A stretch of DNA of 64,000 nt from Pseudomonadota bacterium (GTDB lineage: Bacteria > Pseudomonadota > Alphaproteobacteria > Acetobacterales > Acetobacteraceae). How positions within the stretch are numbered: the first letter of the stretch is position 1; each line of letters begins with the position of its first letter. Below are positions 37,922 through 46,593 of the stretch, one piece after another. The stretch is from contig JAJZSY010000006.1 of assembly GCA_021849425.1 (NCBI GenBank), forward strand, positions 1 to 64,000. Reading direction: 5' to 3'. The translations under genes and the position numbers were made by a program. The notes beneath the pieces are model-generated. The model did not search any database, was not told where the DNA came from, and worked only from the letters and a program-made list of their open reading frames with translations.

Positions 37922-38794
37922 TCAGCCCGCCGCGGCGACCCGCCCGAACGCGATGAACTCGCAGGCGAAGCCGAACTCGTCGCGCGCGAAACTCGCCTCG
38001 AGCGCGCGCATCGCCGCGTCGAACCCCTCGGCGTCGATCAGCCCGGCGGCGATCAGGCGGCCGCGCTGGTTGAGGTAGAAATCCTTCTGATGCGCCTCGA
38101 CCTCGGCACTGCGGCCATAGGACGTGCCGAGCCTGACGCGCGGCACCGCGAGCACCTGCACCTCGGCAAGCCCGGCGGCGCGGAACAGGCCGTAGAGCCG
38201 CCGGCCCACCAGGCGGCCCGCGCCGCGCGAGGCCTGCAACGCGCGGACCGCATCGTTGAGCCGCTGCATCTCCGGCGCCTCGTCCGGGCAGGAGATCCAG
38301 GCTCCGTCATCGACATCCATCACCGCGACCCGGCCGCCGGGCGCCGTGACGCGGATCATCTCGCGCAGCGCGTCGGCCGGGCGTTCGAGATGCTGGAACA
38401 GAAAGCGGCACAGGGTCAGGTCCTGGCTCCCTGGCGCGGCGGGCAGCGCATAGGCGTCGCCCTGCCGGGTCTCGATGCTGCAGCCGAGCTGGCCCGCCAT
38501 GTCGCGCAGCAGCGCGAGGCCATGCGCATCGTGATCGATCGCGGTGAGGCGCGCGGCGCCGCCGGTGGCCCAGGCGAGATCGAGACACATCGCGCCGGTG
38601 CCGGCGCCGACATCCAGCACCCGCAGCGGCGCTTGCGTCAGGCCAAAGACCGGCAGCAGCGCAAGGCGTTGGAAATGCGTGTGCACGCTCTGGCGCAGCA
38701 GCCAGGCGAGATCGCCCGCCTGCGGCAGCACCGTTGCCGTCGCCCGGGCGAACCGCTCCGCCCAGGCCGTCATCGCCGCATGATCTGTCGTCAC
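37922..38794 (-). CDS. Class I SAM-dependent methyltransferase
   Basis: A 290-residue methyltransferase with the SAM-binding Rossmann motif I LDVGAGTGAMCLDLA near residue 68, an acidic motif II region TAIDHDAHGLAL, and CRFLFQHLERPADALREM as the post-motif segment. The GTG at 38794 is preferred because GGGAGGGAG lies just before it, while the ATG at 38773 lacks any ribosome site. The substrate is unknown; small-molecule methyltransferases of the UbiE/Tam type are the nearest in layout. It is convergent with the molybdenum hydroxylase large-subunit gene, with an 18-base gap. Confidence 0.8.
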   Translation of the reverse strand: MTTDHAAMTAWAERFARATATVLPQAGDLAWLLRQSVHTHFQRLALLPVFGLTQAPLRVLDVGAGTGAMCLDLAWATGGAARLTAIDHDAHGLALLRDMAGQLGCSIETRQGDAYALPAAPGSQDLTLCRFLFQHLERPADALREMIRVTAPGGRVAVMDVDDGAWISCPDEAPEMQRLNDAVRALQASRGAGRLVGRRLYGLFRAAGLAEVQVLAVPRVRLGTSYGRSAEVEAHQKDFYLNQRGRLIAAGLIDAEGFDAAMRALEASFARDEFGFACEFIAFGRVAAAG

Positions 38795-38921
38795 ACTCCC
38801 TCCCGGGCCGAAATGTCGAGGCTGGCGCCGGACCGGGCCGTGCCGCACCCGGGATCATGCGCGGCACAGATTAATGATTGCATAAGATCCGGCCTCGCGC
38901 CGGAGATTTTCTACATCCGGC

Positions 38922-39734
38922 TCAGCCGGCGAGCGCGGTGTCGAGCCCGGCCTCGTCGGATGTGGCCGGCCGGCAGCGCAGCATGCCCAGCGCCGCCCAG
39001 CCCCGCGCGGGCGGCACGGCAGCCCCGAAGGCGATGACGAGACCGCCCGGATCGCAGAAGCCGAGCAGCGGCGCTTCCGCCGCCTGGTCGATCGCGACCA
39101 CGCGCGCCGCGGCGAGGATGGCGACGAGATCGGGCAGGCCGAGCGGCGTGTCGTCGATCCGCATGGTGAACGGGTCGAGCCGGGCGAAACCGCGCGACGC
39201 CAGAAGTTCGGCGAACGGGCCGGGCCGCACCAGCGCGATCCGCTCGGCATGGGGATAGGGTTCGACGGTGAAACGCAGCGCATCGATCCCGATGCGCATC
39301 AGCCGCGAGGCGCCGGCATCGCGCGCGGGGCCGAGCGTCGCGATCACCCCGGCGAAGGTGAACGGATGGTCGAACGGCAGATGCGCCCCGTCGAGGCCGA
39401 GCATGTCGAGCGCGCCGCGCTGCGCCGGCGTCAGGGCGGGACCGGCCAGTTTCAGCCCGCCGGACACGCGCCGGCCGATCAACCCGCAGGCCAGGGCCGG
39501 CCCGAGAAACCGCCCGAGCGGCACCGCCGCCCCGGCCTCCAGCGCGACCACCCGCGCCGCCGAGGCGCCGAGCGGCGGCGTTGCGGCCACCGGCCCGATC
39601 ACCACCCGCCCGTTGCCGTCGATCAGGCCGAAAGGCTGGGCGAAGATCGTCGCATCCCTGAATTCGCTGCTCGTCAGCATCCCCTCCGGCGCATGCGCGA
39701 GGGGGAGGCCGAAGGGTGTCGCGGCGCCCGTCAT
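38922..39734 (-). CDS. GT61-like protein, divergent paralogue of the upstream gene
   Basis: A 270-residue protein co-translated (ATGA overlap) with the GT61-family gene upstream. Its order of segments mirrors the upstream protein: FRDATIFAQPFGLID and GAAVPLGRFLGPA, then AHLPFDHPFTF, and finally GFCDPGGLVIAF, which aligns with GFCDPETRVLEI. The G-x-G-AGLANL sequence that precedes this motif in the upstream protein is replaced here by AIDQAAEAPLL. It may be a catalytically altered partner or an enzyme decaying after duplication. Its start is fixed by the overlap at 39734. Confidence 0.65.
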   Translation of the reverse strand: MTGAATPFGLPLAHAPEGMLTSSEFRDATIFAQPFGLIDGNGRVVIGPVAATPPLGASAARVVALEAGAAVPLGRFLGPALACGLIGRRVSGGLKLAGPALTPAQRGALDMLGLDGAHLPFDHPFTFAGVIATLGPARDAGASRLMRIGIDALRFTVEPYPHAERIALVRPGPFAELLASRGFARLDPFTMRIDDTPLGLPDLVAILAAARVVAIDQAAEAPLLGFCDPGGLVIAFGAAVPPARGWAALGMLRCRPATSDEAGLDTALAG

Positions 39735-40915
39735 GGCGCGCCGAAGACCCGGTCGAGCGTCGCGGCGAAGGCGTTGGGATCGACCGCATAGCCGAACCCG
39801 CCCCCCGGCGCCGCACCCGCCTCGCCATCCGCCACGCCGAAAAAGACATGCCAGTGCAGCCCCAGCAGGTGGCAGGCGGCGCGGGCCCGCCCATCCGGCA
39901 GGCAATCGGGCTGGATTTCCAGCACCCTGGTCTCGGGATCGCAGAAACCGAGATTGGCGAGACCCGCGCCGGTCTCGCCGATCACGGCGGTGGCGCCGGC
40001 GAAGAGTTGCGCCTGCGCCGCCGCCGGGAGCATCGCGGGATCGACGATGTCGAAGCCGAACTGCCCGGCGATCGCCTCGATCCGCTCGCGCTCGCGCATC
40101 TGCCGCCGGTTGCCGGCGCCGCGGCGCAGCATCACCCGGCGCGGCCCGGCCGCCGCCGGCAGCACCGCGCGGATCCGGTCGAAGACGGTGCGCGCCAGCG
40201 GATTGGGCTCGCTCGCCGTCCAGGCGGTCAGGTCGGTGGTCACGATCTTGCGGAACCGGGTCGGCCGCCGCAACGCGAGATGGGCGTCACCCAGGCCGAG
40301 CAGGGCGAGAATGTCCCTCTGCCAGGTGGCCAGCGGCGGTCCGGCGAGGGCGAGTCCCGGGCCAAGGGTTTCGTGATGCAGCAGCGCGCCGCACAGCCCC
40401 TCGAACAGGAAGCCGCCGTAATTCGAGGCGCTGGCGCCGCCGACCGGCAGAATGGTCTGCCCGATGCCCGGCACCGGTCGCAACAGCCGCCAGGTGTCGG
40501 GCCCGGCCTCGCTGAAATCCGGGTCAACCGCGGAAAGCCGGCTTTGCCGCACGGCCGGCGTGTCCAGCGCGGTGTCGAGCAGGCCACGCGCCGGACTCGC
40601 CACCGCCATCGAACGCGGCGCCAGGATCGCGTCATTCAGCACGATGCTGGACAGACGCCGGAACCGGTGCACGGCCGCCGCCCCCGCCCGCGCGTCCCGG
40701 CCGGCCGGCGTCTCGGCGCCGAACACCGTCCGCCCGCGGGCCAGCTCGTCCGGCTGCTGGACGACCTCATGATCGGGGGCATGGCGGAACAGCACCTCCG
40801 GCCCATCCGGCGCGTGCACCGCCTCGCGAAACCGGGCGAACGGCGCCACCGCCGGGAGATCGGACACGGCAAGCCGGCCGAACGAGATATGAGGGCCAGT
40901 ATCGTCTTGATTCAT
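39731..40915 (-). CDS. Glycosyltransferase family 61 (DUF563) protein
   Basis: A 394-residue protein with the GT61 family features: a central LNDAILAPRSM and GRLFEG-like region (GGFLFEGLCGALLHHE), VMLRRGAGNRR (basic donor-binding stretch) and the C-terminal VIGETGAGLANLGFCDP. GT61 enzymes add pentoses or other sugars to surface polysaccharides. I chose the ATG at 40915; a longer frame to 40960 exists but gives a basic, atypical start. Its own promoter should lie in 40916-40977, because a strong terminator separates it from the PTS genes upstream. Confidence 0.75.
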   Translation of the reverse strand: MNQDDTGPHISFGRLAVSDLPAVAPFARFREAVHAPDGPEVLFRHAPDHEVVQQPDELARGRTVFGAETPAGRDARAGAAAVHRFRRLSSIVLNDAILAPRSMAVASPARGLLDTALDTPAVRQSRLSAVDPDFSEAGPDTWRLLRPVPGIGQTILPVGGASASNYGGFLFEGLCGALLHHETLGPGLALAGPPLATWQRDILALLGLGDAHLALRRPTRFRKIVTTDLTAWTASEPNPLARTVFDRIRAVLPAAAGPRRVMLRRGAGNRRQMRERERIEAIAGQFGFDIVDPAMLPAAAQAQLFAGATAVIGETGAGLANLGFCDPETRVLEIQPDCLPDGRARAACHLLGLHWHVFFGVADGEAGAAPGGGFGYAVDPNAFAATLDRVFGAP

Positions 40916-40977
40916 TGCAAAGCGAGAATGGTCTTGCCGGGCGCGCAGGGCAAGCCTCACGCCAAGGTTGCAGCCGT

Positions 40978-41006
40978 AAAAAAACAGGCGGCCATGCGGC
41001 CGCCTG
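40978..41006 (-). terminator. Rho-independent terminator of the gutM-srlA-srlE-srlB operon
   Basis: CAGGCGGCC (40985-40993) pairs with GGCCGCCTG (40998-41006) around ATGC. On the minus strand the hairpin is followed by seven T residues (A-run at 40978-40984). It lies 70 bases after the srlB stop. Confidence 0.9.
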
Positions 41007-41075
41007 AAAGTCTGTCCCGCTCCTGCGGAACCGGCAGGGTTTCCGGGGCGCGCGCACCCGGAAGGCCATGCATGT

Positions 41076-41459
41076 TCAGCCGGCGGCGATCACCTCGAGC
41101 GTGGCGCCGCGGGCGAGCTGGGCGGCGAGATCCGCCGGGCTCGCGCCGGTCACGCAGATCTCGCCGGGCCGCTCGGCGGTGGCCGCGCCATTGAGGCTGA
41201 GGGTGAGATGGCCGAGTTCGATCGTCTTTTGCCACGCCTTGTCGCCGATCGCGGTGATGGCGAGGCGCTGATCGCCGATCCGCACGGTGGCGCCGATGCC
41301 GGGCGGCGTCGGCAGCTCGATGTCGGGCGTATGCAGCACCGAAACCTCGGCGAGTTCGGCCGGCACCCCGGCGCGGAAGAAGATCAGCACCCCGCCTTCG
41401 AGAAGATCGGGCACTTCGGGGCCGATATCGCCGATCCGGCTGCGGTAGAGTATGGTCAT
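41076..41459 (-). CDS. srlB: PTS glucitol/sorbitol-type IIA component
   Basis: A 127-residue cytoplasmic phosphocarrier that receives phosphate from HPr and passes it to the IIB domain. His43 in VLHTPDIE is at the same position as the phosphohistidine region of enteric SrlB. The length (about 123 in enterics) matches. Last gene of the gutM-srlA-srlE-srlB operon, 9 bases after srlE and followed by a strong terminator. The assignment as glucitol-class is by family; the sugar alcohol transported here need not be glucitol. Confidence 0.92.
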   Translation of the reverse strand: MTILYRSRIGDIGPEVPDLLEGGVLIFFRAGVPAELAEVSVLHTPDIELPTPPGIGATVRIGDQRLAITAIGDKAWQKTIELGHLTLSLNGAATAERPGEICVTGASPADLAAQLARGATLEVIAAG

Positions 41460-41468
41460 CGCCGCTCC

Positions 41469-42482
41469 TCAATACATGCCGAAACTGGCGACCCAGGCGA
41501 TCAGCACGGCGATCGGGCCGGTGATCTGCCGGCTGAGCAGCACCGCGGGTACGCCCACCTGCACCGTCTTCGGATCGGCCTCGCCGAGCGACAGGCCGAC
41601 GGGGACGAAGTCGCACCCCACCTGCGTGTCATAGGCGAACAGCGCCGGCAGGGCGAATTGCGGACCGATATTGCCGGCGGCGATCTGGGTGCCGACCAGC
41701 ACGCCGATCACCTGCGCGATCACCGCGCCCGGGCCGAGCACCGGCGAGAGGAACGGCAGGCCGCAGATCACCGAGAGTGCCAGCAGGCCGGGCAGGCTGC
41801 CGGCGAGCGGGGTGAGCAGATGCGCGATCACCTTGCCGAGGCCGGTCGCGTCGATGATGCCGACCAGCATGGTGACGAAGGCGATGAAGGGCAGGATGTT
41901 GCGCACCACCTGGTCGATCGACTTGCGGCCGGAGGCGAACAGGATGCCGACCACCATGCCCATGAAGCGGCCGATCCGGGCGATGAAGCCGGTGAAGCCG
42001 CCGGCATCGCCGGTCTGGGCGGCGCGGGCGGCGCTCATCTCGAAGGGGCTCATCTGCGCGGCCTGCTGGCGCGCCGGCGCTGGCGCCGCGGGGGCGGCGC
42101 CGTCGAGCGGGTGCAGCGAGCGCGGGGTGACGCCCGAGACATAGATATCCTCGGTGATGAACTGCGCGAGCGGGCCGGACTGGCCAACCGGGGTGAGGTT
42201 GATGGTGGGCAGGCGCTTGCGCGGATAGACCCCGCAGCGCGCCGTGCCGCCGCAATCGATGACGACCGCGGCGATTTCGGATTCCGGCGGCGCCATGCGG
42301 AACCCGTCGACCGCCTCGCCGCCGGTCAGCCGCGCCAGCTCGCGCGCGACCTCGGGAATGCCGCCGCCGGTGATGGCGACGATCTTGTTGCGCTCGGCGC
42401 TGGCGGTGATCACCAGCGGGCCACCCCAGCCGCCGGGCCCGGCCTCGACGCGGACGGAGGCGTATTCGGATCTGTTCGACAT
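41469..42482 (-). CDS. srlE: PTS glucitol/sorbitol-type IIBC component
   Basis: A 337-residue membrane protein joining an N-terminal IIB domain to half of the permease. The phosphocysteine is Cys77 in [16 protein letters not shown], as in SrlE. The linker (about 125-160) is Ala/Pro rich. Several hydrophobic segments follow from about 165, including [18 protein letters not shown] and [24 protein letters not shown]. It works with SrlA to phosphorylate the substrate during import. It is 21 bases after srlA. Confidence 0.93.
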   Translation of the reverse strand: MSNRSEYASVRVEAGPGGWGGPLVITASAERNKIVAITGGGIPEVARELARLTGGEAVDGFRMAPPESEIAAVVIDCGGTARCGVYPRKRLPTINLTPVGQSGPLAQFITEDIYVSGVTPRSLHPLDGAAPAAPAPARQQAAQMSPFEMSAARAAQTGDAGGFTGFIARIGRFMGMVVGILFASGRKSIDQVVRNILPFIAFVTMLVGIIDATGLGKVIAHLLTPLAGSLPGLLALSVICGLPFLSPVLGPGAVIAQVIGVLVGTQIAAGNIGPQFALPALFAYDTQVGCDFVPVGLSLGEADPKTVQVGVPAVLLSRQITGPIAVLIAWVASFGMY

Positions 42483-42503
42483 GTGGTTATCCTCCTCGCC
42501 GGC

Positions 42504-43043
42504 TCAGCCGAGTTCGATGCCCTGGCGCCGCGCCAGGAAAAGGGTGATGCGTTCGGTCACGACGCCGCGGATCAGGATCACCACGAGCCCGACGAGGAAA
42601 TACCGCACCGCGAGTTCGCCGACCGGCAGATGCAGTTTCTGGATGCCCGCGAGCGCGCCGTAATAGACGAACAGCTCGCCGGCATTGGCGTTGGGGAACA
42701 GCGCGGTGATCGGATGGCAGTAGGAAACCGCCGAATCGTAGAAGGCGGGCTTGTGCTTCTCCTCGAGGAACACGCCGAACGTGTAGGCCATCGGGTTGGT
42801 CAGGAAGAGCAGCGAGAGCAGCGGCAGCAGCGTGTAGCGGGTGACCGCGTAGCGGCCGGCGAAGCGGGCGAAATTGTGGATCCGGTCCTCGCCGACGAGT
42901 GCCGTCAGCGCGTAGAAGGCGGTGAGCAGCACCACCAGCGTCGGGATGATGCCGGTGACATAGGCGACGAAAACTTTCCCGCCGGCCTGGAACAGGCCGA
43001 TGAACCAGCTCGCCGCGGCGGTGATGGGGGTCAGGACGTGCAT
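42504..43043 (-). CDS. srlA: PTS glucitol/sorbitol-type IIC2 component
   Basis: A 179-residue permease half of the glucitol class (187 residues in enteric SrlA). Hydrophobic helices lie at about 25-45, 60-85, 105-125 and 145-170. The family sequence AVSYCHPITALFPNANAGELFVYYG is present (near 110-135). The start at 43043 follows GAGGAAG at 4 bases. It lies between gutM and srlE, the order seen in glucitol operons. Confidence 0.93.
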   Translation of the reverse strand: MHVLTPITAAASWFIGLFQAGGKVFVAYVTGIIPTLVVLLTAFYALTALVGEDRIHNFARFAGRYAVTRYTLLPLLSLLFLTNPMAYTFGVFLEEKHKPAFYDSAVSYCHPITALFPNANAGELFVYYGALAGIQKLHLPVGELAVRYFLVGLVVILIRGVVTERITLFLARRQGIELG

Positions 43044-43099
43044 GGACTTCCTCGTTTGTTGCTGAATGTCCGGGCGGGCCGCGCCGGCCCGCCGGAGCT

Positions 43100-43573
43100 T
43101 TACGCCGCAGCCGCTTCGGGCAGGGCGAGACCGGGGCCGGCGGACGTCACGGCGCACGCGCGGGCGCGGGCGCGGGCGACCTGTTCGGCGGCGCGGCGCG
43201 CGGCGAGGCGGAAGCCGTTGCCGGCGCGGCCGGCCGGCGCATCCGCCGCGAGATCGGCAAGGCGCCGCCCGGCGGCGCGCTCCAGCGGGCGGAAGCGGGC
43301 GAAGATCGAGCGCCCCTCCATCATCCGCACCTCGCGCACCATGTCGTCCGGTCCGACCACGACGATCAGGATCAGCCCCTTGCCGAGCCGCGACCGGGCA
43401 TTGCCGACGCCGACCGCGCCATCCGCCCACCGGCCGATGATCTCGCCCATCACTTTCTGGTAGTGCTTCATCTGCCACGCCGTGCCGGCGATCTGCAGCA
43501 GCCAGACGACCGCGAACACCGCGATCAGCCCTGTCCAGGACGGCACGCCAAGGCCGTGGAACAGATTCGTCAT
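43100..43573 (-). CDS. gutM: GutM-like glucitol operon accessory/activator protein
   Basis: A 157-residue protein of the GutM (SrlM) family. It has one N-terminal membrane helix (about 14-32, GLIAVFAVVWLLQIAGT), then the family-specific QMKHYQKVMGEI, GKGLILIVVVGPDDMVREVRMMEG and IFARFRPLE, followed by an Ala/Arg-rich tail. In enterics it is called an activator of the glucitol operon, but the membrane helix argues for a role near the permease. First gene of the operon; its start is 428 bases from the divergent SAF-domain gene. Confidence 0.88.
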   Translation of the reverse strand: MTNLFHGLGVPSWTGLIAVFAVVWLLQIAGTAWQMKHYQKVMGEIIGRWADGAVGVGNARSRLGKGLILIVVVGPDDMVREVRMMEGRSIFARFRPLERAAGRRLADLAADAPAGRAGNGFRLAARRAAEQVARARARACAVTSAGPGLALPEAAAA

Positions 43574-44001
43574 GACAGCATCCTCACGACTTTTCTCCCT
43601 GTGTCGCCGCCGTTCCCCCGCCCGGCGGGCGGGGATCGTCCAGCGTGTTGGTTGGTGCGGCGCCGGCCAGTGATGGCGAGACCCCGATGCGCGATACGAA
43701 CATTTGTTTATTTTTAAGTCAAGAAGTTTATTAACAGAATTGTGGATTTGCGGTCCACCCTGCGGGAGCGGCAGGAATTCCGGCGGGAATTGGCACGGAG
43801 AGCCACATTTCTGGCGAAGCCGACGCCATTTTGCATCGCAACATTATATGGCGTGAAACTTTTTTCCACTTTGGATGATAGATGTATTGATTTCTGTACG
43901 GGGCGTTGGATAAAAGTTTGGGTCTGGGGCCAAGGCCCGCGCGAAGCGATCCGTCGCCCAGGCAATGCCGCTGCTCAGCCCGGCGCAAAAGGAGGATTAC
44001 A
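43574..44001. promoter_or_regulatory. AT-rich divergent control region between gutM and the SAF-domain gene
   Basis: 428 bases without a gene, with two AT-rich patches (43696-43745 and 43805-43925) in otherwise GC-rich DNA. It contains the box ACATTTGTT (43700-43708) shared with the control regions of the SorC gene and acoA. It also contains a dyad AATTCC-GGCG-GGAATT (43776-43791). A possible -35/-10 pair for the SAF-domain gene is TTGATT (43887-43892) and TAAAAG (43911-43916) with an 18-base spacer. On the minus strand TTGACT near 43722 may serve gutM. Confidence 0.5.
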
Positions 44002-45309
44002 ATGACACTTGTCCAGGAACTTGCCGCCCAGGGCGATTCCGGCCGTCCCGTCCGCATCGGGCTGATCGGCTGCGGCGAGATGGGCACTGACATTGTCACC
44101 CAGGTCCGGCTGATGCCGGGACTCGAACTCGCCGTGCTGGCCGAGCTGCGGATCGACGGCGCGCGGGCGGCGCTGGAGATCGCCGGCGTGCCGGCCGAGC
44201 GGGTTCGCACGGTGAGCAGCGCCGCCGCGGCCGAGGCCGCCATCGATGCCGGCATGATCGCACTGACCGACCAGGCCGATATCGCCTGCACCGCCGGGCA
44301 GGTCGATGTCATCATCGATGCCACCGGCAATCCCGGCTACGGCGCCGAGCTGTCGATGCGGGCGATGGATCACGGCAAGCATGTCGTGATGATGAATGTC
44401 GAGGCGGATATCACGGTGGGCGCCAGCCTCGCCGCTTATGCGGCCAAGCGCGGCGTGATCTACTCGCTCGGCGCCGGCGACGAGCCGACCGCGCTGATGG
44501 AGATCATCCGCTTCGCCCGCAGCCTCGGCTACCCGATCGTCGCCGCCGGCAAAGGCAAGAACAACCCGCTGAATTTCGACGCCGTGCCGGATGACTATGT
44601 GGAGGAGGCGGCGCGGCGACACATGAACCCGCGCATGCTGGTCGAGTTCGTCGATGGCTCGAAGACGATGATCGAGATGGTGGCGGTGGCCAACGCCACC
44701 GGCCTGCTGCCGGACGTGCCGGGGATGCACGGACCGCGCGCCGGGCTGGCCGAACTCGACCGCGCCTTCCGCCCGCGCGCCGAGGGCGGGCTGCTGAGCC
44801 GGGAGGGCGTCGTCGACTATTCGATCGGGCCGGGCGTGGCGCCGGGGGTGTTTGTCGTCATCCGCGCGCCGCATCCGCGCGTCCATGAACGGTTGCGCGA
44901 CCTCAAGATGGGCGAGGGTCCGTATTTCACCTTCTATCGCCCCTATCACCTGACCAGCCTCGAAGTGCCGCTGACCGCGGCGGCGGCGGTGCTGCGCCGG
45001 GAATCGCACATGACGCCACTGGCGAGGCCGGTCGCCGAGGTGGCGACGCTGGCCAAGCGCGATCTCGCCCCGGGCACCACGCTCGGCAAGATCGGCGAGG
45101 CCGATTACCGCGGCTGGGCGATGACGGCGGCGGATGCGCGGGCGGCGGATGCGCTGCCGATCGGGCTTGCGGAGCGGGCCGAGATCATCCGTCCGGTCCG
45201 CAAGGGCGAGATGCTGACCTATGCCAATTGCCGGCCGGACCAGGGCATGGCCATCGTCCGCCTGCGCGCGACGCAGGACGCGGCGCAATATGCCGGCCTG
45301 CCCGCCTGA
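44002..45309 (+). CDS. SAF-domain, homoserine-dehydrogenase-like oxidoreductase (COG4091 type)
   Basis: A 435-residue cytoplasmic protein. Residues about 15-160 form a Rossmann NAD(P)-binding domain with RIGLIGCGEMGTDIV and IIDATGNPGYG. The central part has LGAGDEPTALMEIIRFAR and AAGKGKNNPLNFD, conserved in this predicted dehydrogenase family. Residues about 350-425 form a SAF domain (TLAKRDLAPGTTLGKIG), also found in sialic-acid synthases and FlgA, so the family is often misnamed flagellar. Members lie beside polyol and sugar-acid genes, but their reaction is generally not established. The ATG follows an excellent AAAGGAGG. Context suggests oxidation of the phosphorylated PTS product or a derivative. 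Confidence 0.85.
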   Translation: MTLVQELAAQGDSGRPVRIGLIGCGEMGTDIVTQVRLMPGLELAVLAELRIDGARAALEIAGVPAERVRTVSSAAAAEAAIDAGMIALTDQADIACTAGQVDVIIDATGNPGYGAELSMRAMDHGKHVVMMNVEADITVGASLAAYAAKRGVIYSLGAGDEPTALMEIIRFARSLGYPIVAAGKGKNNPLNFDAVPDDYVEEAARRHMNPRMLVEFVDGSKTMIEMVAVANATGLLPDVPGMHGPRAGLAELDRAFRPRAEGGLLSREGVVDYSIGPGVAPGVFVVIRAPHPRVHERLRDLKMGEGPYFTFYRPYHLTSLEVPLTAAAAVLRRESHMTPLARPVAEVATLAKRDLAPGTTLGKIGEADYRGWAMTAADARAADALPIGLAERAEIIRPVRKGEMLTYANCRPDQGMAIVRLRATQDAAQYAGLPA

Positions 45310-45317
45310 CGGCTTCG

Positions 45318-45355
45318 GCCCGGCCGGCGCGGGGCGACTTCCCCGTCGGCCGGGC
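45318..45355 (+). terminator. GC-rich hairpin after the SAF-domain gene
   Basis: GCCCGGCCG (45318-45326) pairs with CGGCCGGGC (45347-45355), with an inner GGGG/CCCC pairing. It begins 8 bases after the stop. It lacks a T-run, so it may slow or protect the transcript rather than end it. Confidence 0.45.
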
Positions 45356-45361
45356 TTGCGG

Positions 45362-45388
45362 ACATTTGTTGACTCCCTAAACTGATAT
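45362..45388. promoter_or_regulatory. Candidate SorC operator before its own gene
   Basis: ACATTTGTT (45362-45370), nine bases, then AACTGATAT (45380-45388). It matches the perfect inverted repeat at 47131-47157 in 15 of 18 arm positions and has the same 9-base spacing. The right edge is 31 bases before the SorC-family start codon, suggesting autoregulation. Confidence 0.5.
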
Positions 45389-45419
45389 CCCTGAGTTGCA
45401 ATCGCGCAGGGAGGCGCAT

Positions 45420-46400
45420 TTGTCCGTTCACCGCGCCGAGCAGGAACCGCTCGACCTGAAGACCCGCGTCGCCTGGCTGTATTTCATGGAAGGGCTGACG
45501 CAGGATGCGGTCGCCGCCCGCGTCGGGCTGACCCGCCAGCGTGTGCTCAAGATCATCGCCACGGCGCGACAGGACGGGACGGTGCAGGTCCGCGTCACCA
45601 CCAACCTGTCGAAATGCATCGCGCTCGAACGGCAGATCGAGGCGCGGTTCGGGATCGGCGAGTGCATCGTCATCCCGGCGCCGGGCGAGGAGGCGGAGCT
45701 GACCGGGCTGCTGGGCAGCCGCGCCGGCGCCTATGTTTCGGATGCGCTGCGCGACGGCACGACGATCGGCCTCGGCTGGGGGCAGACGCTGCAATCAAGC
45801 CTCAGCAGCATCAGCGTGCGCGGCCTGCGCGGGGTGACGGTGGTGTCGCTGCTGGGCGGGTTGACGCGGGCGAGCGGCGTCAATCCTTCCGAATTCGCCT
45901 GGCGGTTCGCCGACCTGATCGGCGCGGAGAGCTTCCTGCTCAGCGCGCCGGCGGTGTTGCAGGACGCGGAGACGGCGGCGACGCTGCGGCGGCATCCGGG
46001 GATCGCGGAAGTGTTCGAACGGACGCGGATGCTGGACATGGCGCTGGTCAGCGTCGGCAATGTCGCGCCGAACTCGACGCTGATCCGCTACGGCATGGTC
46101 GATCGCGACACGCTGACCGAGGTGACCAGGGCGGGTGCTGTGGCCGACATGCTCTGCCAGTTCATCGACGCCGACGGGCAGTTGCTCGACCACGAGCTGA
46201 ACCGGCGGATCATGGCCGCCGATGCCGCCAGCCTCGCGCGGACGCCGAGGCTCATCCTGGTTTCGGGCGGCTGGCAGAAGGTTCCCGCCCTGCTCGCGGC
46301 GGTGCGGCTGCTGCATCCGGCGGTGCTGATCACCGACGAGACCGCCGCCGAGGGCATGCTGATGAGCCCGGCCGCGGCGAACGACCGCTCTCCCGCCTGA
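45420..46400 (+). CDS. SorC-family sugar-binding transcriptional regulator
   Basis: A 326-residue regulator. The N-terminal helix-turn-helix (about 12-55) has AWLYFMEGLTQDAVAARVGLTRQRVLKI. The C-terminal sugar-phosphate-binding domain (about 65-320) has the family stretch LRDGTTIGLGWGQTL and SLLGGLTRASG, LVSVGNVAPNSTLIRYG and LLDHELNRR. SorC regulators bind phosphorylated sugars or polyols and control the matching PTS or ABC operons. I chose a TTG start at 45420 because GGGAGG lies 5 bases before it; the next in-frame Met (YFMEG) is inside the helix-turn-helix. It sits between the PTS and aco modules and is their likely regulator. Confidence 0.9.
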   Translation: MSVHRAEQEPLDLKTRVAWLYFMEGLTQDAVAARVGLTRQRVLKIIATARQDGTVQVRVTTNLSKCIALERQIEARFGIGECIVIPAPGEEAELTGLLGSRAGAYVSDALRDGTTIGLGWGQTLQSSLSSISVRGLRGVTVVSLLGGLTRASGVNPSEFAWRFADLIGAESFLLSAPAVLQDAETAATLRRHPGIAEVFERTRMLDMALVSVGNVAPNSTLIRYGMVDRDTLTEVTRAGAVADMLCQFIDADGQLLDHELNRRIMAADAASLARTPRLILVSGGWQKVPALLAAVRLLHPAVLITDETAAEGMLMSPAAANDRSPA

Positions 46401-46514
46401 CACCGCGGCGGCGCGCCGCCGCGCAGCAATATTTCCGCAGGACCGCCCCGCCACAGCCGGGCGCACCCGCGCGCGCATGCTCGCCGTTCCGGCAAAAGTG
46501 ACAGAGAGTTTTTA

Positions 46515-46564
46515 TTGACAATTATCTTTGTCATTGGATATTTGTTTCAAGCCAGTGCAAACGG
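46515..46564 (+). promoter_or_regulatory. Promoter and operator candidates of acoA
   Basis: TTGACA (46515-46520) and a TATTTG/ATATTT -10-like hexamer 17-18 bases later form a good sigma-70 promoter. The spacer holds a perfect dyad TGACAA (46516-46521), 6 bases, TTGTCA (46528-46533). ATATTTGTT (46538-46546) overlaps the -10 and is the same 9-mer as the acoA internal site. The right half, TGCAAACGG (46556-46564), keeps only the CAAA core. Confidence 0.6.
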
Positions 46565-46593
46565 CACCCCTGTGCAGAGGAAACGAAGCCGCC

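Noticed and set aside
44002-45309. Flagellar protein FlgA annotation for the SAF-domain gene
   Set aside because: Only the SAF domain is shared; the N-terminal Rossmann domain, lack of signal peptide and absence of flagellar genes argue against it.
46514-46535. Possible common operator with the MarR palindrome at 61439, as both begin ATTGAC
   Set aside because: Arm spacing differs (22 versus 28 bases) and the shared part is mostly the -35 consensus TTGACA.
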